Source: Xestospongia muta (taxonomy: Eukaryota > Porifera > Demospongiae > Haplosclerida > Petrosiidae). Taken from it: a stretch of 64,000 nt of DNA. Under the pieces are notes generated by a model. That model was not told the origin of the DNA. It did not search any database and worked only from the letters and a program-made list of their open reading frames with translations. Every line of letters begins with the position of its first letter. Positions within the stretch are counted from its first letter, which is position 1. Below, one piece after another: positions 36,666-63,361 of the stretch. Position numbers and translations under genes: made by a program. The DNA lies in assembly GCA_963693285.1 (NCBI GenBank), contig OY848923.1, positions 3,048,038 through 3,112,037 of the forward strand, written 5' to 3'.

Positions 36666-39284
36666 TGACAGTATTTATACAAGGACAAGCAAACGAACTA
36701 ACAGTATTTATTACATGCATTTTAATTATGAAGAATGGGGATATTATTGGCACATTCTTGAGAAATAATAGTCATTGGTGTAGCCTTGTTTAAATGCCAA
36801 ATGATTATAAAAACAATTTGTCAAGAGAATAATATTATAATAATATATGTGATAATTAATATATAATATATATGATGATTAATTGCACAAAGTGAATAAT
36901 ACATGTGTTATACCTTAAGCTTTAAACGTTTAGAAGTATATTAGCAGTTCTAAACTCCTAATAATTTATAATTAATCAATCAGAAGTGTTAACAACATTA
37001 ATTAGCTGAATGTAACAAAAACGTTATGCATAATTAACATAACAGACATAATTATTTCAATAATGACAATATTACATTATTAAAAAATTGCTATTCACTA
37101 TCCTCTATATGTATATGTATAAGTTACTAATTGGTTTCATTCACTTAATTACAAACAAACAAAACCAAAGGGCCGTCCTTATTTACAAATGACATCACCT
37201 TTCCTTGTATCATATGAAACTAACCTCATGTCAGGGACATGAGAATAACATGTCACAATAGTTATTTCCTCAAAGAAATGTAGAAAAATTAAATATTACA
37301 CATTGCAATGGTATTTACACAATACCATACAAGCGACAAAAGAAACAATTTGTTTGTCAAAACCATTGGCTTAATTGAATTAATTTCACTGTTGGATGTA
37401 CATATTACAGTTGCTAAAGAAATAACAATCATAACATTGTTAGAATAATTACTAAATACATTATAAAGTACACTAGTGGTAGGGATGGCACATATTTACA
37501 ATAACTACTAACTTTGGGAATTTGACTACTAAAGACCAATCTATAGTAAGCACAATCTCATCTATGATAATTTTGTCAGAACAGCAAGATTTCAGGCTAC
37601 ACAATAAAAATAAGTTAGACAGTAAGACTATGTGGCATAAAGGAGTATACCTTACTACATAATAATAGCTGACTCATGTAAACAAGAATGTTATGACTGA
37701 GGAAAGACTTGGTTGGGAATTTCTTGTACATGAGAAAAACATTCAACTCAGTTGATTATCTAATGTCAACATTGATGTAAATTCCCTAACAATCAGGAAA
37801 GCAAAAATGAAAAGATAAACTGTGTTGGTTTCCTGGAAGCGTATCAGGATATTGAATGAAAGGTCGTTAGTGTACTCTATTCATTATTCATATAATTAAT
37901 ATAATAAGTATCGATTATCCCTATATGAAATGATAAATGAAAACTTTGTTTCTTCTACTTGTTGTGGGAACCTATTCAACTAATACTACATATGATACAT
38001 AGTAACACATATCTATTACTGTCAATTGGAACACAAGCATTGGATGAAACATGATATCAATACTATAATAGTAAATAGATATTGTGGAAAAGAATATTCA
38101 TAGTCCATCCCACAGCTTATTTCTTATGTACTACATGTACTGCACTTGTCATTACACATTATCATGGTATCCATTCCAATAGTTTGTATGTAACATGATA
38201 CAATAATGAGTTATGAACCTAATTTATTATAACAAGAAAGACTAGCCTCGTGAAGATGCTGGCAATGCTACTATATTTAACTTAGCTCTCTACATGCTTA
38301 AAATTATATTGTGTCTAATAGTTTGGAAATACATATACAGTTGTGTTTTATGATGCTAGCTGACACCCATTAAAACTAAATGTTAGCAAAGTACTGACTT
38401 CCTGCCATACTAATAGCCACTCTGTATAATGTCACAAAATACATAGGATGTTGCCAAATAGACATCTAATTTAGTCTCTAAAATGCTACCTTCTGAATCA
38501 ATATATAACATTACATAATTTTAGTTGATTAGTTTTGTAAAGGTATTTAATTTAGTTGATATTATTGTGTTAATATTGATGAAGACTGAAGAGAATATTA
38601 ACATCACTAGCTGATACCAGGAGCCATCTGCTATCACAGACTCCTGGTAGTAGATGTATACATTTGGTTTACATATAATGTAAGTATGAATTTAACTGAG
38701 TCGTTGTAGATCAATAATAATTCTCATACACAATTCAGTATATCAACTTCAGTGACCTACCTCAAATGATAGCTGAGATAGATTAGTTTAAACATAGTCC
38801 CTGGAAAATCGTGTCCGCCCATAGCTTATTGATAATTAACTCACACCGGACACACCCATTTCCTATACTTACTTCCTGAATGAAAAAATTAACTTGATAC
38901 AGGTAACGTGGTTCTTAAAGGAGTCACTGAATATTTCTATCTTCTATTAAAACGTCTGTGATTAAATTACTAGTAATAATCTTATTATAAAGAGTATTTA
39001 TTAGTATTTCAAGTTATCTGGTTTATGACAAAAACTAATATATCACTTTAGAGAGAAAAATGGACATTGTTAAATTCTCACTGATACTAATAAACTCAAA
39101 TAAAATTACCTAGCTAGCATGTCTGACAATGTTATACTCAAAATAAATGTGGAAATAAAAAAAAAAGAAAAATACTAAGTATTTAAATAATTGTTATTTG
39201 AATACAACAAGACAATAAAAATAAATATGGTTGAATCATTAACTATATATCAGAATATACACAATTTCTTTTCATGCTATTGTT
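36666..39284. other. Intergenic region between the array and RRM2
   Basis: AT-rich with no supported exon. ACTTCCTGCCATACTAATAGCC near 38396-38417 looks like half of the fold-back element seen in the array. Some lines near 37500-38200 are not repeated elsewhere in the window. Confidence 0.5.
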
Positions 39285-43358
<4,074 letters not shown>

Positions 43359-43758
43359 TTTGTTGATAAACGAAGTTGCTGTGGCAGTAAAACTAAAGCT
43401 AGAACAGAGAATTTGAGGGAAATGACTGAATCGTCTTTGAGTCTATTTGAAGTAGCTGCTTTCACCCGCTCATATTTCGCGCGTAGATTGAGTTGACGAA
43501 TCAGATTTGAGAATCATAGCAGTGAAACCGTAACACAACAGACCATCTAATTATGAGAATGTGGGATAACTGCACAAAATATTGAATAGCAGATCCTCCC
43601 ATTTGCTTATGCACAGCACAGGTTTGCCGACTTCTAAATCCAGGTATTGTTAATACTAGCTATGTTTCAATAACTGAAAGTGTTTGTTTTGATGTATTGC
43701 TACATGTATATTTTCTATATTATATTTACGTATAGGTCTGCTAGTAAGCTTTGTTATC
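43359..43758. promoter_or_regulatory. Head-to-head RRM2/C9orf72 promoter interval with E2F-like site
   Basis: 400 bp separates the two start codons. TTTCGCGC at 43475-43482 fits the E2F consensus TTTSSCGC, and TTTGAA at 43446-43451 resembles a cell-cycle homology region element. RRM2 is a known E2F target in animals. Local CG content is higher than around it. Which gene each site serves is inferred. Confidence 0.55.
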
Positions 43759-55222
<11,464 letters not shown>

Positions 55223-55449
55223 TTATAATTAACGTGATTATTATCTGTTTTAAATTTGTGTATGTATGTATGTATTTATGTGTGTGTGGTTTCACTAAAC
55301 TATTATAAGCTCATTCTATAACTATCATTAATGTGGTTATAACTAGTGACTAGGCAGTGTTGTACTGAGCTAGTCCTTATCACTGCTTAAATAGATTAGT
55401 TAAACTCAGAATCACTTGGGTTTCATACATCCAGTACTTACAAAATACA

Positions 55450-55730
55450 TTGAGAAGTACTAACAACACATGTTGTTTTGATTACTAATTACTATGGATA
55501 CTCTCCTAAACAGATTTTTTAACCCACTCGTGGTTTTTAGGTTTCGTGCATGCCTATGAAAGTAGTACTAATTACACATGTTGTTTTGATTACTAATTAC
55601 TATGGATACTCTGCTAAAACAGATTGCTTGTTTTAACCCACTTGTAGTCCTTAGGTTTCATGCATGCCAATGAGATTGAGAAGTGCTAACTACATATGTT
55701 GTTTTGATTACTAATTACTATGGAATTGAT
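55450..55730. repeat. ~115-bp tandem repeat, two and a half copies
   Basis: CATGTTGTTTTGATTACTAATTACTATGGA recurs at about 55469, 55579 and 55696, with ACCCACT(C/T)GT and GTTTC(G/A)TGCATGCC between copies. Downstream of C9orf72, no coding signal. Confidence 0.85.
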
Positions 55731-55739
55731 AATTCATTA

Positions 55740-56345
55740 CTTAACACTTTGACCTTTCAGAAAGGATAAGGATGTAGTATGTAGGACTGTCCTGTTTAAA
55801 CTCCATGGAAACAGCCCTCACGCGTAGCCTCAGCATCCATGATAATTCTTGTGTCTAACTAATAATATATTGAACAGAATATTTATTGTTCTGACAATTA
55901 ACCTAATAACTGCTAAGTGTCAATCAGTATATTAATTATGAAAACAGTGTAACATTTGGTACTTGTCAGTGTGGTCTGATGCATTGTCAAATAATCAATT
56001 TTTTGGTATAATTATTTACTCATCATGTATTACTTTAATACTCTCTATTTTGTATTTTATTAATTTTTATTTGAATCATAGTTGATGGAGCATCCATTGT
56101 GAAATGTTTGCAGTCTCTGCCAGGATAAGCATATAATGTAGTCAACAAGATAGCTAATGATATATCATCAGCTATAAAGTTAAAGTTAGAATTGTCCTAA
56201 CATTTTATCGTCAGTACAATGCATTACATACTTATACTTTTTAATGAAAAAATAACTTTGAAAGGGGAAAACCAAAAATGCAATAATGACACTCTAAACT
56301 AAACTATTGTTCAACTGTTCATGAATAACAATTGTATTTCTGTGG
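55740..56345. other. Intergenic, nothing recognised
   Basis: No ORF or splice-supported exon. It separates the 3' ends of C9orf72 (plus) and the secreted protein gene at 56351 (minus), which converge. Confidence 0.4.
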
Positions 56346-56346
56346 T

Positions 56347-56352
56347 TTTATT
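56347..56352 (-). terminator. Poly(A) signal AATAAA overlapping the stop codon
   Basis: The minus strand reads CGC TAA TAAAACC, so AATAAA uses the last two bases of the stop codon. The 3' UTR must be very short if this signal is used. Confidence 0.55.
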
Positions 56353-57157
56353 AGCGATAGTCGTTAAGATTATTCCAATCATAGCCATCTTCATTTGTGT
56401 CTTCTAGAGTTTCTTCAACTTTGTCATGATCTATCTGCTGATGAAAGATACTTTCTTGTTGTTTTTTCATCTTGATTGGGACATTTCCACTATAAATATT
56501 TTTATAACATGCTACACGAACTCTTCCATATTGCACACCCTGTGTAACACCACCAGAGTAACCTTTCTTTAGTCCTATGCACCATTTATATGCAGCAGCA
56601 AAACAATGATCTGTACCACTTTTCTTGATATCATTACACACAGGATCTATTTGTTCAAGAGCGGCTATTTCAACTAAAACTATATGTTCTGTCTTAAAGC
56701 ATGCAATGTATATTGCATGGATAGAACTACCTTGAGCTATTCCAGCTTGCATTATACTTTGAAACCTCCTATTGCAGTAATGATGAAAAGCATCCAAGCA
56801 ATCGCCTGTAGCACTCTTCTCCACCTTATCACAACCTGAATTGTAAAATTTCATATCTCTAGGTGTAACCCACTCAAAGGCAGTTGCTGTCACACATGAC
56901 ATAGAAATGTAGGTTGAGGTAAAGTTACGTGAAACTCCTGCTAATGGTACTAAATGGCCTATAAAAGCAAATTCAATTGAGGCACAGAACTTTCTCATAG
57001 CTGTGGCACAGCTCATTTGACGACTAGCAAGACCACTGCGACATCCTGAATAGAAGTCTTTTAATCCTTTCTGAGGTAGTCTGATGCATTGTGGTGGACT
57101 CCATTGTTGGCCATAGCAGATGGATGCTAACATAAGCACTGCAAGGAAACACTTCAT
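56351..57157 (-). CDS. Secreted protein with three C-x10-C-x7-C modules, 268 aa
   Basis: Single coding exon. Signal peptide about residues 1-16 (M-K-C-F-L-A-V-L-M-L-A-S-I-C-Y-G). Three tandem modules each have C-x10-C-x7-C plus a later Cys: 39/50/58/88, 109/120/128/153, 174/185/193/217. Each module has an F-Y-x-S-G-C-like opening (modules 1 and 2) and an A-x-x-x-x-C pattern; the last is best conserved (D-H-C-F-A-A-A, W-C-I, Y-S-G-G-V-T-Q, Y-S-G-N-V-P-I). The tail is acidic. Twelve module cysteines suggest an extracellular disulfide-rich protein. No family name recognised. A 48-bp 5'-UTR intron (57158-57205) is likely, since GTAAGC and a CAG directly before the ATG are present. Confidence 0.85.
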   Translation of the reverse strand: MKCFLAVLMLASICYGQQWSPPQCIRLPQKGLKDFYSGCRSGLASRQMSCATAMRKFCASIEFAFIGHLVPLAGVSRNFTSTYISMSCVTATAFEWVTPRDMKFYNSGCDKVEKSATGDCLDAFHHYCNRRFQSIMQAGIAQGSSIHAIYIACFKTEHIVLVEIAALEQIDPVCNDIKKSGTDHCFAAAYKWCIGLKKGYSGGVTQGVQYGRVRVACYKNIYSGNVPIKMKKQQESIFHQQIDHDKVEETLEDTNEDGYDWNNLNDYR

Positions 57158-57299
57158 CTGTATGGATATTCACTGGTTATATTTTAAGAAATATGGTATG
57201 CTTACCTTAAAATCTTAATACACAATGATAACTGACTGTGTTTACACCAAGTGAAAAAATATCTGCAGCAGAAATGGCTCACAGCTTAAATGCATGCTT

Positions 57300-57307
57300 C
57301 TTTTATA
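57300..57307 (-). promoter_or_regulatory. TATA box of the 56.4-kb secreted protein gene
   Basis: TATAAAAG on minus, about 95 bp upstream of the proposed 5'-UTR donor at 57205. Confidence 0.45.
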
Positions 57308-57419
57308 ACAGTTTGGGCCATGTTGAACTTTGAACTTTGTGATAACTTCATTAATAACCATTGTGCGTTTTTTTTCATGTAGTGAGCTAATTTGAGTGCT
57401 ATAATGTTTAATATTTAAC

Positions 57420-59060
57420 ATTTAGGAGCATGCAACTGCAGAGATAGAGTTTATGCTGATATTGTCCACGTTTTACAGAGAATGCATGATTTCATGAAAT
57501 AAGTTATACCTTTATAATAAGTTCATTCTAATGTAAAGCTATGGTTGTTGTAATTGAGTACGATATATGTAATGTCTTGTTATCTTGTGACATATATTGT
57601 CAACAATTATGGTTTAGATTAGATGCCAAAATCATTACAGAAAAATAGATTTACACATAATGTCTGCATGGATGGAATTGTTTATTTAAGAATTAAGCTA
57701 AGAATAAGTTTGTATTTAATGTAACAAATGTCTAAATTAAAGAAAAAGTGTCAACTGAAGTCCTAAAATGTCTGCTCATTTATTGTTTCATTGGAGTTGA
57801 CTAGTCTTACCATACTATCTATGTATATGTATATTTATAACCAATCAAAGAGCATGATATGGATCAAATTAAAAGATGAGCTTTAACTGTATTGTGTCTG
57901 TGTGCATGCGATACTCATTTACACAATAAATATATATATGTGACATTATCTGTAAGTACATTAAGTTATTATTACTAACGTAATGTTCTAACTGTTTTTT
58001 TAATATGCTCAATATATGACAACATGTAGCTTGTGACCTAAACTAAATACCTTTGTATGTGCATGTGCTATTCTTGCTTTTATCAGTGAAGACTTCTCTT
58101 CCATGGTACAACCTAGTGTGCATGCAACAAATTTATCTAAACATGCAATTTTTTAAACAGAGGGGAATGTACTACTTATACATATTAAGCCACACAGCAC
58201 AAAGGAAGGATGGTCTGGCAATTTATTCATATATTATATTAACTTTCTACTTTGGTAAACATGTGAGTTATATTAATATGTTTAATTTCCATAAACATTG
58301 ATGGATTATACTATTATTTTCTATTTTCTACCAATAGTTTCTTTTTGGTGAGAATATAATTTCTGGTCCACTGCAGGTGTATATATACTATGTAATTAGT
58401 TTTGAAAGCTTTGGGTGTTATTTACAAACAATTATTTGCAAACGTTTCCTCTTTTGTGCTATTGTAAATTATGTGTCTTAATTTATGTATATTATTGTTG
58501 AAAGTAGCTTCTTTGTTTCTCCAAAACATAAGTAAATTAATATAATCAAAATAAACACTTTTGATATAATTCTTCTATATTTTAGATAATAATTACTAGC
58601 TGTAATAACATGTTTCTAATTATCATATATTTACCTTATGTCAACATTATTTTCATTAATCATATTACAGGATATTTTGTTAGAGTTCAAGAGGGAAAGC
58701 TCTCACACTAATTAAGGAAGGGAGTGGACCAAAATGTAGAGCACACCTGATGTGTGTACACACCCATATACAAGAATGCACATGGGTCATAAAAGCTCAC
58801 GTCATCTATTATATATATATAATTATATATAGATAGATAGATAGATAGATATGAATATAGATACATAGATAGATTTTAGCTAATGCTGCTTATAATTAGC
58901 TTAAATTTTGTGATCATCAATTTTATTTTAGTTAAATAGTCTTTAATACTTAATTCAAATTATATTGAGATACAACTGATAGGTCTTATCAAATTAATAA
59001 TGAAATAAATACTATTATATATGAAATGTCTATTAATAATTTTCCAGTTATATCTTTGTG
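57420..59060. other. Intergenic, AT-rich; (GATA)n tract at about 58828-58875
   Basis: No supported gene. Repeats: an AT-dinucleotide run at 58810-58828 followed by GATA units. ORFs such as 58053-58301 have no recognisable content. Confidence 0.5.
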
Positions 59061-59062
59061 AG

Positions 59063-59068
59063 TTTATT
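59063..59068 (-). terminator. Poly(A) signal AATAAA overlapping the stop codon
   Basis: The minus strand reads TTG AAA TAA ACT, so AATAAA contains the stop codon, as in the sister gene. Confidence 0.55.
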
Positions 59069-59897
59069 TCAATAATTTTTGCTTCAATTGCTTTAGTTCA
59101 CCAACAAACTTCTGTACAAGGCCTTCTTTGCTGCTTGCCTTCTTTTTACTTCCTGGTTTTACTGGTTTTGCTGGCTTTGGTCCTCCCTTTTTTGGCTTAC
59201 CACCAGGCTTACCACCAGGCTTTGCAGTTGGTATTTGAATGGGAACATCTCCAGAATACACTGATACATAGCAAGCAACTAAAACTTTGCCTTTTGAAGC
59301 CTCTTGGGTGATTCCACCAGAAAAGCCTTGATCAATGCACCACCTACTAGCAGCTGAAAAACAATGGTCTGTATACCACTGAGCAATGTTCTTACATTCG
59401 TGATTTCTCATACGAAGTTGTTTAATGGGAACAAGTTGTTTCTTCGAAGATTTGAAACAAGCTGTGGTCAGATCGTTTTTATTAGGAATCTCTTGGCTAA
59501 TTCCAACAAAATTTTGACCAAACTTTTTTTGACAAAAGCGATGAATTCCAATCAAGCATTGAGGTGCTTGGGAAAGGCTAGTAGTGCACTTATTTTTTAA
59601 AACATTAACATTAATATTTGCTATAGATTTAGAGACAACACATGATACGCCAATTCTATTATTCATTGTTTCACGAGATATTCCAACCAGCTGAGCTTGA
59701 GGGGGTTTTATACGTGGTGAAGGGAAGACAATCTTATTGCAAAATCTATGCATTGCTGCCACACAATGTGAACTGCGAGTAAGCTTATTACTGGTGCAGC
59801 CATTATGAAAAGCTTTTAATCCTTCTTCTGGTATTTGTATTTTGCCTCCATAGCAAGCAGCAACGAAAAGAAGAAAGGTTACAAAAATTCTTGTCAT
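59064..59897 (-). CDS. Secreted protein with three C-x10-C-x7-C modules and basic tail, 277 aa
   Basis: Paralogue of the gene at 56351. Signal peptide about 1-17. Module cysteines: 34/45/53/86, 104/114/122/147 (x9 in the first gap), 168/179/187/209. G-I-S-R-E, G-I-S-Q-E and G-I-T-Q-E mark the equivalent place in the three modules. The last module ends L-V-A-C-Y...V-Y-S-G-D-V-P-I as in its neighbour. The C-terminal ~55 residues are Gly/Pro/Lys-rich (P-G-G-K-P-G-G-K-P-K-K) and strongly basic, where the sister protein has an acidic tail. A TATAAAG lies at 59958-59964, about 65 bp upstream. The start is the first ATG after the TATA box. Confidence 0.85.
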   Translation of the reverse strand: MTRIFVTFLLFVAACYGGKIQIPEEGLKAFHNGCTSNKLTRSSHCVAAMHRFCNKIVFPSPRIKPPQAQLVGISRETMNNRIGVSCVVSKSIANINVNVLKNKCTTSLSQAPQCLIGIHRFCQKKFGQNFVGISQEIPNKNDLTTACFKSSKKQLVPIKQLRMRNHECKNIAQWYTDHCFSAASRWCIDQGFSGGITQEASKGKVLVACYVSVYSGDVPIQIPTAKPGGKPGGKPKKGGPKPAKPVKPGSKKKASSKEGLVQKFVGELKQLKQKLLK

Positions 59898-60414
59898 CTG
59901 AGGAAAAATAACATAAACGAATCAATATCACTCATGCCTTTGAAGTAAACTCACGTACTTTATATGATCTGATGTTGTAGTCTAATAACATCACAACAAA
60001 ACACGTCTATTTATTTTGTAATGTCAATTTTTGTTCTCCAATATCCTCAGTGTAATCAATGACCACCTGTTTCTTCTCAACTGGAAATATTTTGTGTTGT
60101 ATTAAATAGAGTCACATATTATTACATGTTGTTGTATGTCATCATATGAATCATTGAATGTAGTAGTTTATTAGTTTGGAGATCATAGACTACCAACTTA
60201 ATCTAAAATTCTGATGAAATTAATTATACACTTGAGCAATAAGAGTTAAAAATTGCATCAACTATAGTACTCATGTACTTGTACATAATAAACTTAAACT
60301 TGTCATTATAATATAATTATTATGTATAGATAGTCAAGAGTTTGATGTTCTTAGCTATAGTGATTAAGATTTGCCAAATACTATTGTTACCTTTTTCTTT
60401 ATGACTATGTTTGT

Positions 60415-60960
60415 CATCATGTATCTGCTGATAACTTGCAGTTACAACTGGACCAGCCTTAATTGGGACACTCCCACTGTAGACATTGTTCTAACATAAT
60501 AACTCAAACTCTTCCATAGAGTACACTCTGAGTGATACCTCCCAAGTAGCCTGATCTTCATACATTTTTTTAAGCAGCAAGAAAGTAATGATCACTAGAA
60601 CTTATTTGAGTACTGTTACATTTGGTAGCTTTTTGTTAAAGAACAGCAATCTGAACTAAATTAGTTTTTGGAGATTTAAAAGTTGAGATTGCAAAATTGA
60701 TTATTTCATCTAAGCAATCACTTTTTTGACTCTTTCTTGATTGTTGCATCCTCTGTTGTACATTTTTATATGAGCTGGGGTAACTAACCCACTCAAATTC
60801 AGGATGTCATTCTGGTCTTATAAGTCATCAGACTGCATGGTTGTGTTACAGCTTTGCAAACATTCTGTACAGCTTTTATAGGCCAGTTAGTGCCATTAGT
60901 AGGAGTTTCACGAGACTTTACTCAAACTATCATTGCTTTGTCATGTATAACTGTAATTGT
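60415..60960 (-). pseudogene. Dead third copy of the C-x10-C-x7-C secreted family
   Basis: Minus-strand fragments match the 56.4-kb gene: S-R-E-T-P near 60905, W-V-S-Y near 60790, D-C-L-D-E near 60715, D-H-Y-F-L-A-A near 60580, G-G-I-T-Q and N-V-Y-S-G-S-V-P-I near 60475-60535. Frameshifts and in-frame stops separate them. The leader was not found. Confidence 0.7.
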
Positions 60961-61334
60961 CTAAATGTCACTCAGTTATTTTTGAGGTAACTGAATGCAT
61001 TCTGGATATGAACTTTGAACTATATACATTAAGCATTATTCTGAATTATTAGATCAAGGTTCACTGTAGTTAAATGAGTATTCAAGTGAATTTGAAAGTG
61101 AAACTTTAAAGGTCAGTACAATAATCTAGCTTATTTCCTATACGTGGATTTTTATTAGGAATCAGTTGACAGTTTATTGAAACTTCCAATAAACTCTGAT
61201 GTGCTACAGTATCATAGATGTTCCTACTTAAGGTGTACCATTTTTTTGTAATTGTATAATGCACTATACATCACATGATCTATCACATTGTAGCAGTATA
61301 CAATTTCACAAACATATCATGTGTGACCTGATTT

Positions 61335-61550
61335 GCAATAAGGGACCACTTCTGTCAAAACATTTGTGACCTGAGGGACAACTGTTAAAACACCTCAAAA
61401 ACAGTTTTGTATACATACAGTCACTATGATTAGCTGTGCATAGATAGAAACTGCATGTACATAAAATTGTTTTTGAGATGTTTAATGATAGTCGCTTTTC
61501 ACAAATCAGGTCACAAAAGTTTTGCCAGAAGGGCTCCTCTGTTGTAAATT
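61335..61550. repeat. Imperfect fold-back (MITE-like) element
   Basis: The left arm CTTCTGTCAAAACATTTGTG.. and right arm (reverse complement) CTTCTGGCAAAACTTTTGTG.. continue through CCTCAAAAACAGTTTT / TCTCAAAAACAATTTT. About 210 bp, no ORF, target duplication not identified. Confidence 0.6.
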
Positions 61551-61799
61551 AGATCACATGTATATTTTGTTTGTGTAATATTAAATGAGCTCACCACAAA
61601 CAAGATACCTTATAAATGATGTTTGTAATGATTACTAAATATCTAGTAAGCATACAATGAGGCCAAAAACAGAAGCCAAAAATTTATTTAATTAAGGGAC
61701 TAATTATGGTACACTTAAACCTGCCACACATTACAACATGTTATTGTTCATTCAGTTATAATAAATTTACTTATTGTTCAAGTATCATTGACTTTTAAT

Positions 61800-61805
61800 T
61801 TTATT
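61800..61805 (-). terminator. Poly(A) signal AATAAA of the 61.8-kb gene
   Basis: AATAAA on minus, 36 bp past the stop codon. Confidence 0.5.
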
Positions 61806-61840
61806 AATTGAAAATATATTATACATTACTGTCAACTTAT

Positions 61841-63361
61841 TTAATGTGTTAGATTTGATCGATCAAAGACCTTTTCAACAAGTTGCTCTTTCGTCCAACA
61901 TATTGTGTACACCTTCTGTCCTTCTGCTTGTCTAAAACGAGTAAAGAGTTCATCTTGAAATGATCCACCTCCAACTAATACTAATATTTTTGATTTAGCT
62001 ATTGCAGATTGTTCCACTAAAGCAACAAATCCCTGATCTGGCCAGCCACCGTAAATGTCTGGATCATAATGTACAGGTTCAATTTTATTGGCTTTGAGAT
62101 GTTTTTTACTGACTTGCATACCGATGCCAATTTCAGCAGAATGACTTCCATGTTTTCCATAATCTACAAAGTATATGACATTAAGAGCTGGGTAATCTTT
62201 TTTTAATCTGGAAACAAGACTCCAGGTTTCTTCAAAGCATTTTCTAGAGAGTACTTTCTTGTACTTCCAGTCAAGCATTCCAAGCTTAGCAGTTCTCAAA
62301 TGAACACCAATTATATCAGTATCATTTGATATGTCTCTATAGAATGCAGTGACATTTGTCATAACATCATCGTTTAGTGGAAAGGCATCTTCATATGAAT
62401 TTGGTCGAACTAATGTGCTGTTTTCTGGAACCATTTGGCGAAATGTCTTCTTGGGATTCTTGCTGTATCCTCGCCATATAGTTGGTACTATTGTAAAGCT
62501 TTTATTATAAAACCCACACTCTTTAGCTATTTCTTTTGGTGTTGTCACATGTCGTTGATCGATACAACATGCGTGACCAAGTTTAAAATGAGGTTGCTTG
62601 CGTTCATCAGCTTTTATATTAAGGCTTTTTATTAACAGCTTACCAAATTTTTGAAATTCCTTCATGTGCAGACAGTTAATGAAATGACTGTTTTGAAAAG
62701 CTGATTGTTTTGGTAATCGTCTACCATATGAATCAAAATTAAAATGTAATATGGTGATAGTCCTGTCAGCTTTGTCAATGAATTCTTCAAATGTAGCCAA
62801 TGGAGGGAGCCCATACTTTCTACATAGTAGCTTTGAATTAAATAGTGTCATATTATAGATGGAATCTAGGGACTTTGCTGGTCCTTTGCGTAATATTGGT
62901 GGCATACCATGTATTTTAGGCATATTTATGGTAGAGGGTAACCCCCAAAATTCTGCCAAACGAGTAAATGGTGCTACAGTTCGAGCACGCCACTCTCTTG
63001 AAAAGGTGACCATAGCACATAGGCTGTTTGTTGCCATTGTTAATTGTTCCCAATAACTGAGTGGAATTACAAATCTGTGTGATGAGATATTGTATCGGAT
63101 TAAAACTTGAGAACAACTATTGCCCAAAGATGTTGTCGCTTTGTTGAGGTGTCGAAGGGAAAGAGGTGTTTGGACCTCTACTGGTTTCAATAGTTTGAAA
63201 TTAGACGATAGATGTTGTATAATGATATTACTTTTTGTCTGATCAATAAAACCACGAGCATGTTCTCTTTTCGTAATCTCTACTAAACACAGTAAACTGA
63301 TAATAAGAAGTAAGGTCAATACAAAACATAATGGTAACTTGTAGCGCTTTAATCGTCTCAT
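61841..63361 (-). CDS. Type II membrane protein, fucosyltransferase-fold glycosyltransferase-like, 506 aa
   Basis: Single exon. A short basic cytosolic N-terminus (M-R-R-L-K-R-Y-K), one membrane segment at about 9-27 and a lumenal rest give the Golgi type II layout. N-S-L-C-A-M-V-T-F-S-R-E-W near 112-124 followed by A-P-F-T-R-L-A-E-F-W-G resembles the N-terminal Rossmann start of O-fucosyltransferase-like proteins. G-V-H-L-R-T at 352-357 fits the H-x-R donor-binding motif, and V-G-G-G-S-F-Q-D-E-L at 463-472 the C-terminal nucleotide-binding region. At least six N-glycosylation sequons. Donor and acceptor cannot be told from sequence. A neighbour on plus is not visible within 600 bp. Confidence 0.6.
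   Translation of the reverse strand: MRRLKRYKLPLCFVLTLLLIISLLCLVEITKREHARGFIDQTKSNIIIQHLSSNFKLLKPVEVQTPLSLRHLNKATTSLGNSCSQVLIRYNISSHRFVIPLSYWEQLTMATNSLCAMVTFSREWRARTVAPFTRLAEFWGLPSTINMPKIHGMPPILRKGPAKSLDSIYNMTLFNSKLLCRKYGLPPLATFEEFIDKADRTITILHFNFDSYGRRLPKQSAFQNSHFINCLHMKEFQKFGKLLIKSLNIKADERKQPHFKLGHACCIDQRHVTTPKEIAKECGFYNKSFTIVPTIWRGYSKNPKKTFRQMVPENSTLVRPNSYEDAFPLNDDVMTNVTAFYRDISNDTDIIGVHLRTAKLGMLDWKYKKVLSRKCFEETWSLVSRLKKDYPALNVIYFVDYGKHGSHSAEIGIGMQVSKKHLKANKIEPVHYDPDIYGGWPDQGFVALVEQSAIAKSKILVLVGGGSFQDELFTRFRQAEGQKVYTICWTKEQLVEKVFDRSNLTH

Noticed and set aside
59898..59953. 5'-UTR intron of the 59.1-kb gene (GTGAGT...CTCAG before ATG)
   Set aside because: The TATA box at 59958-59964 lies only about 4 bp upstream of the donor, so transcription should start inside the proposed intron. 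Not annotated.
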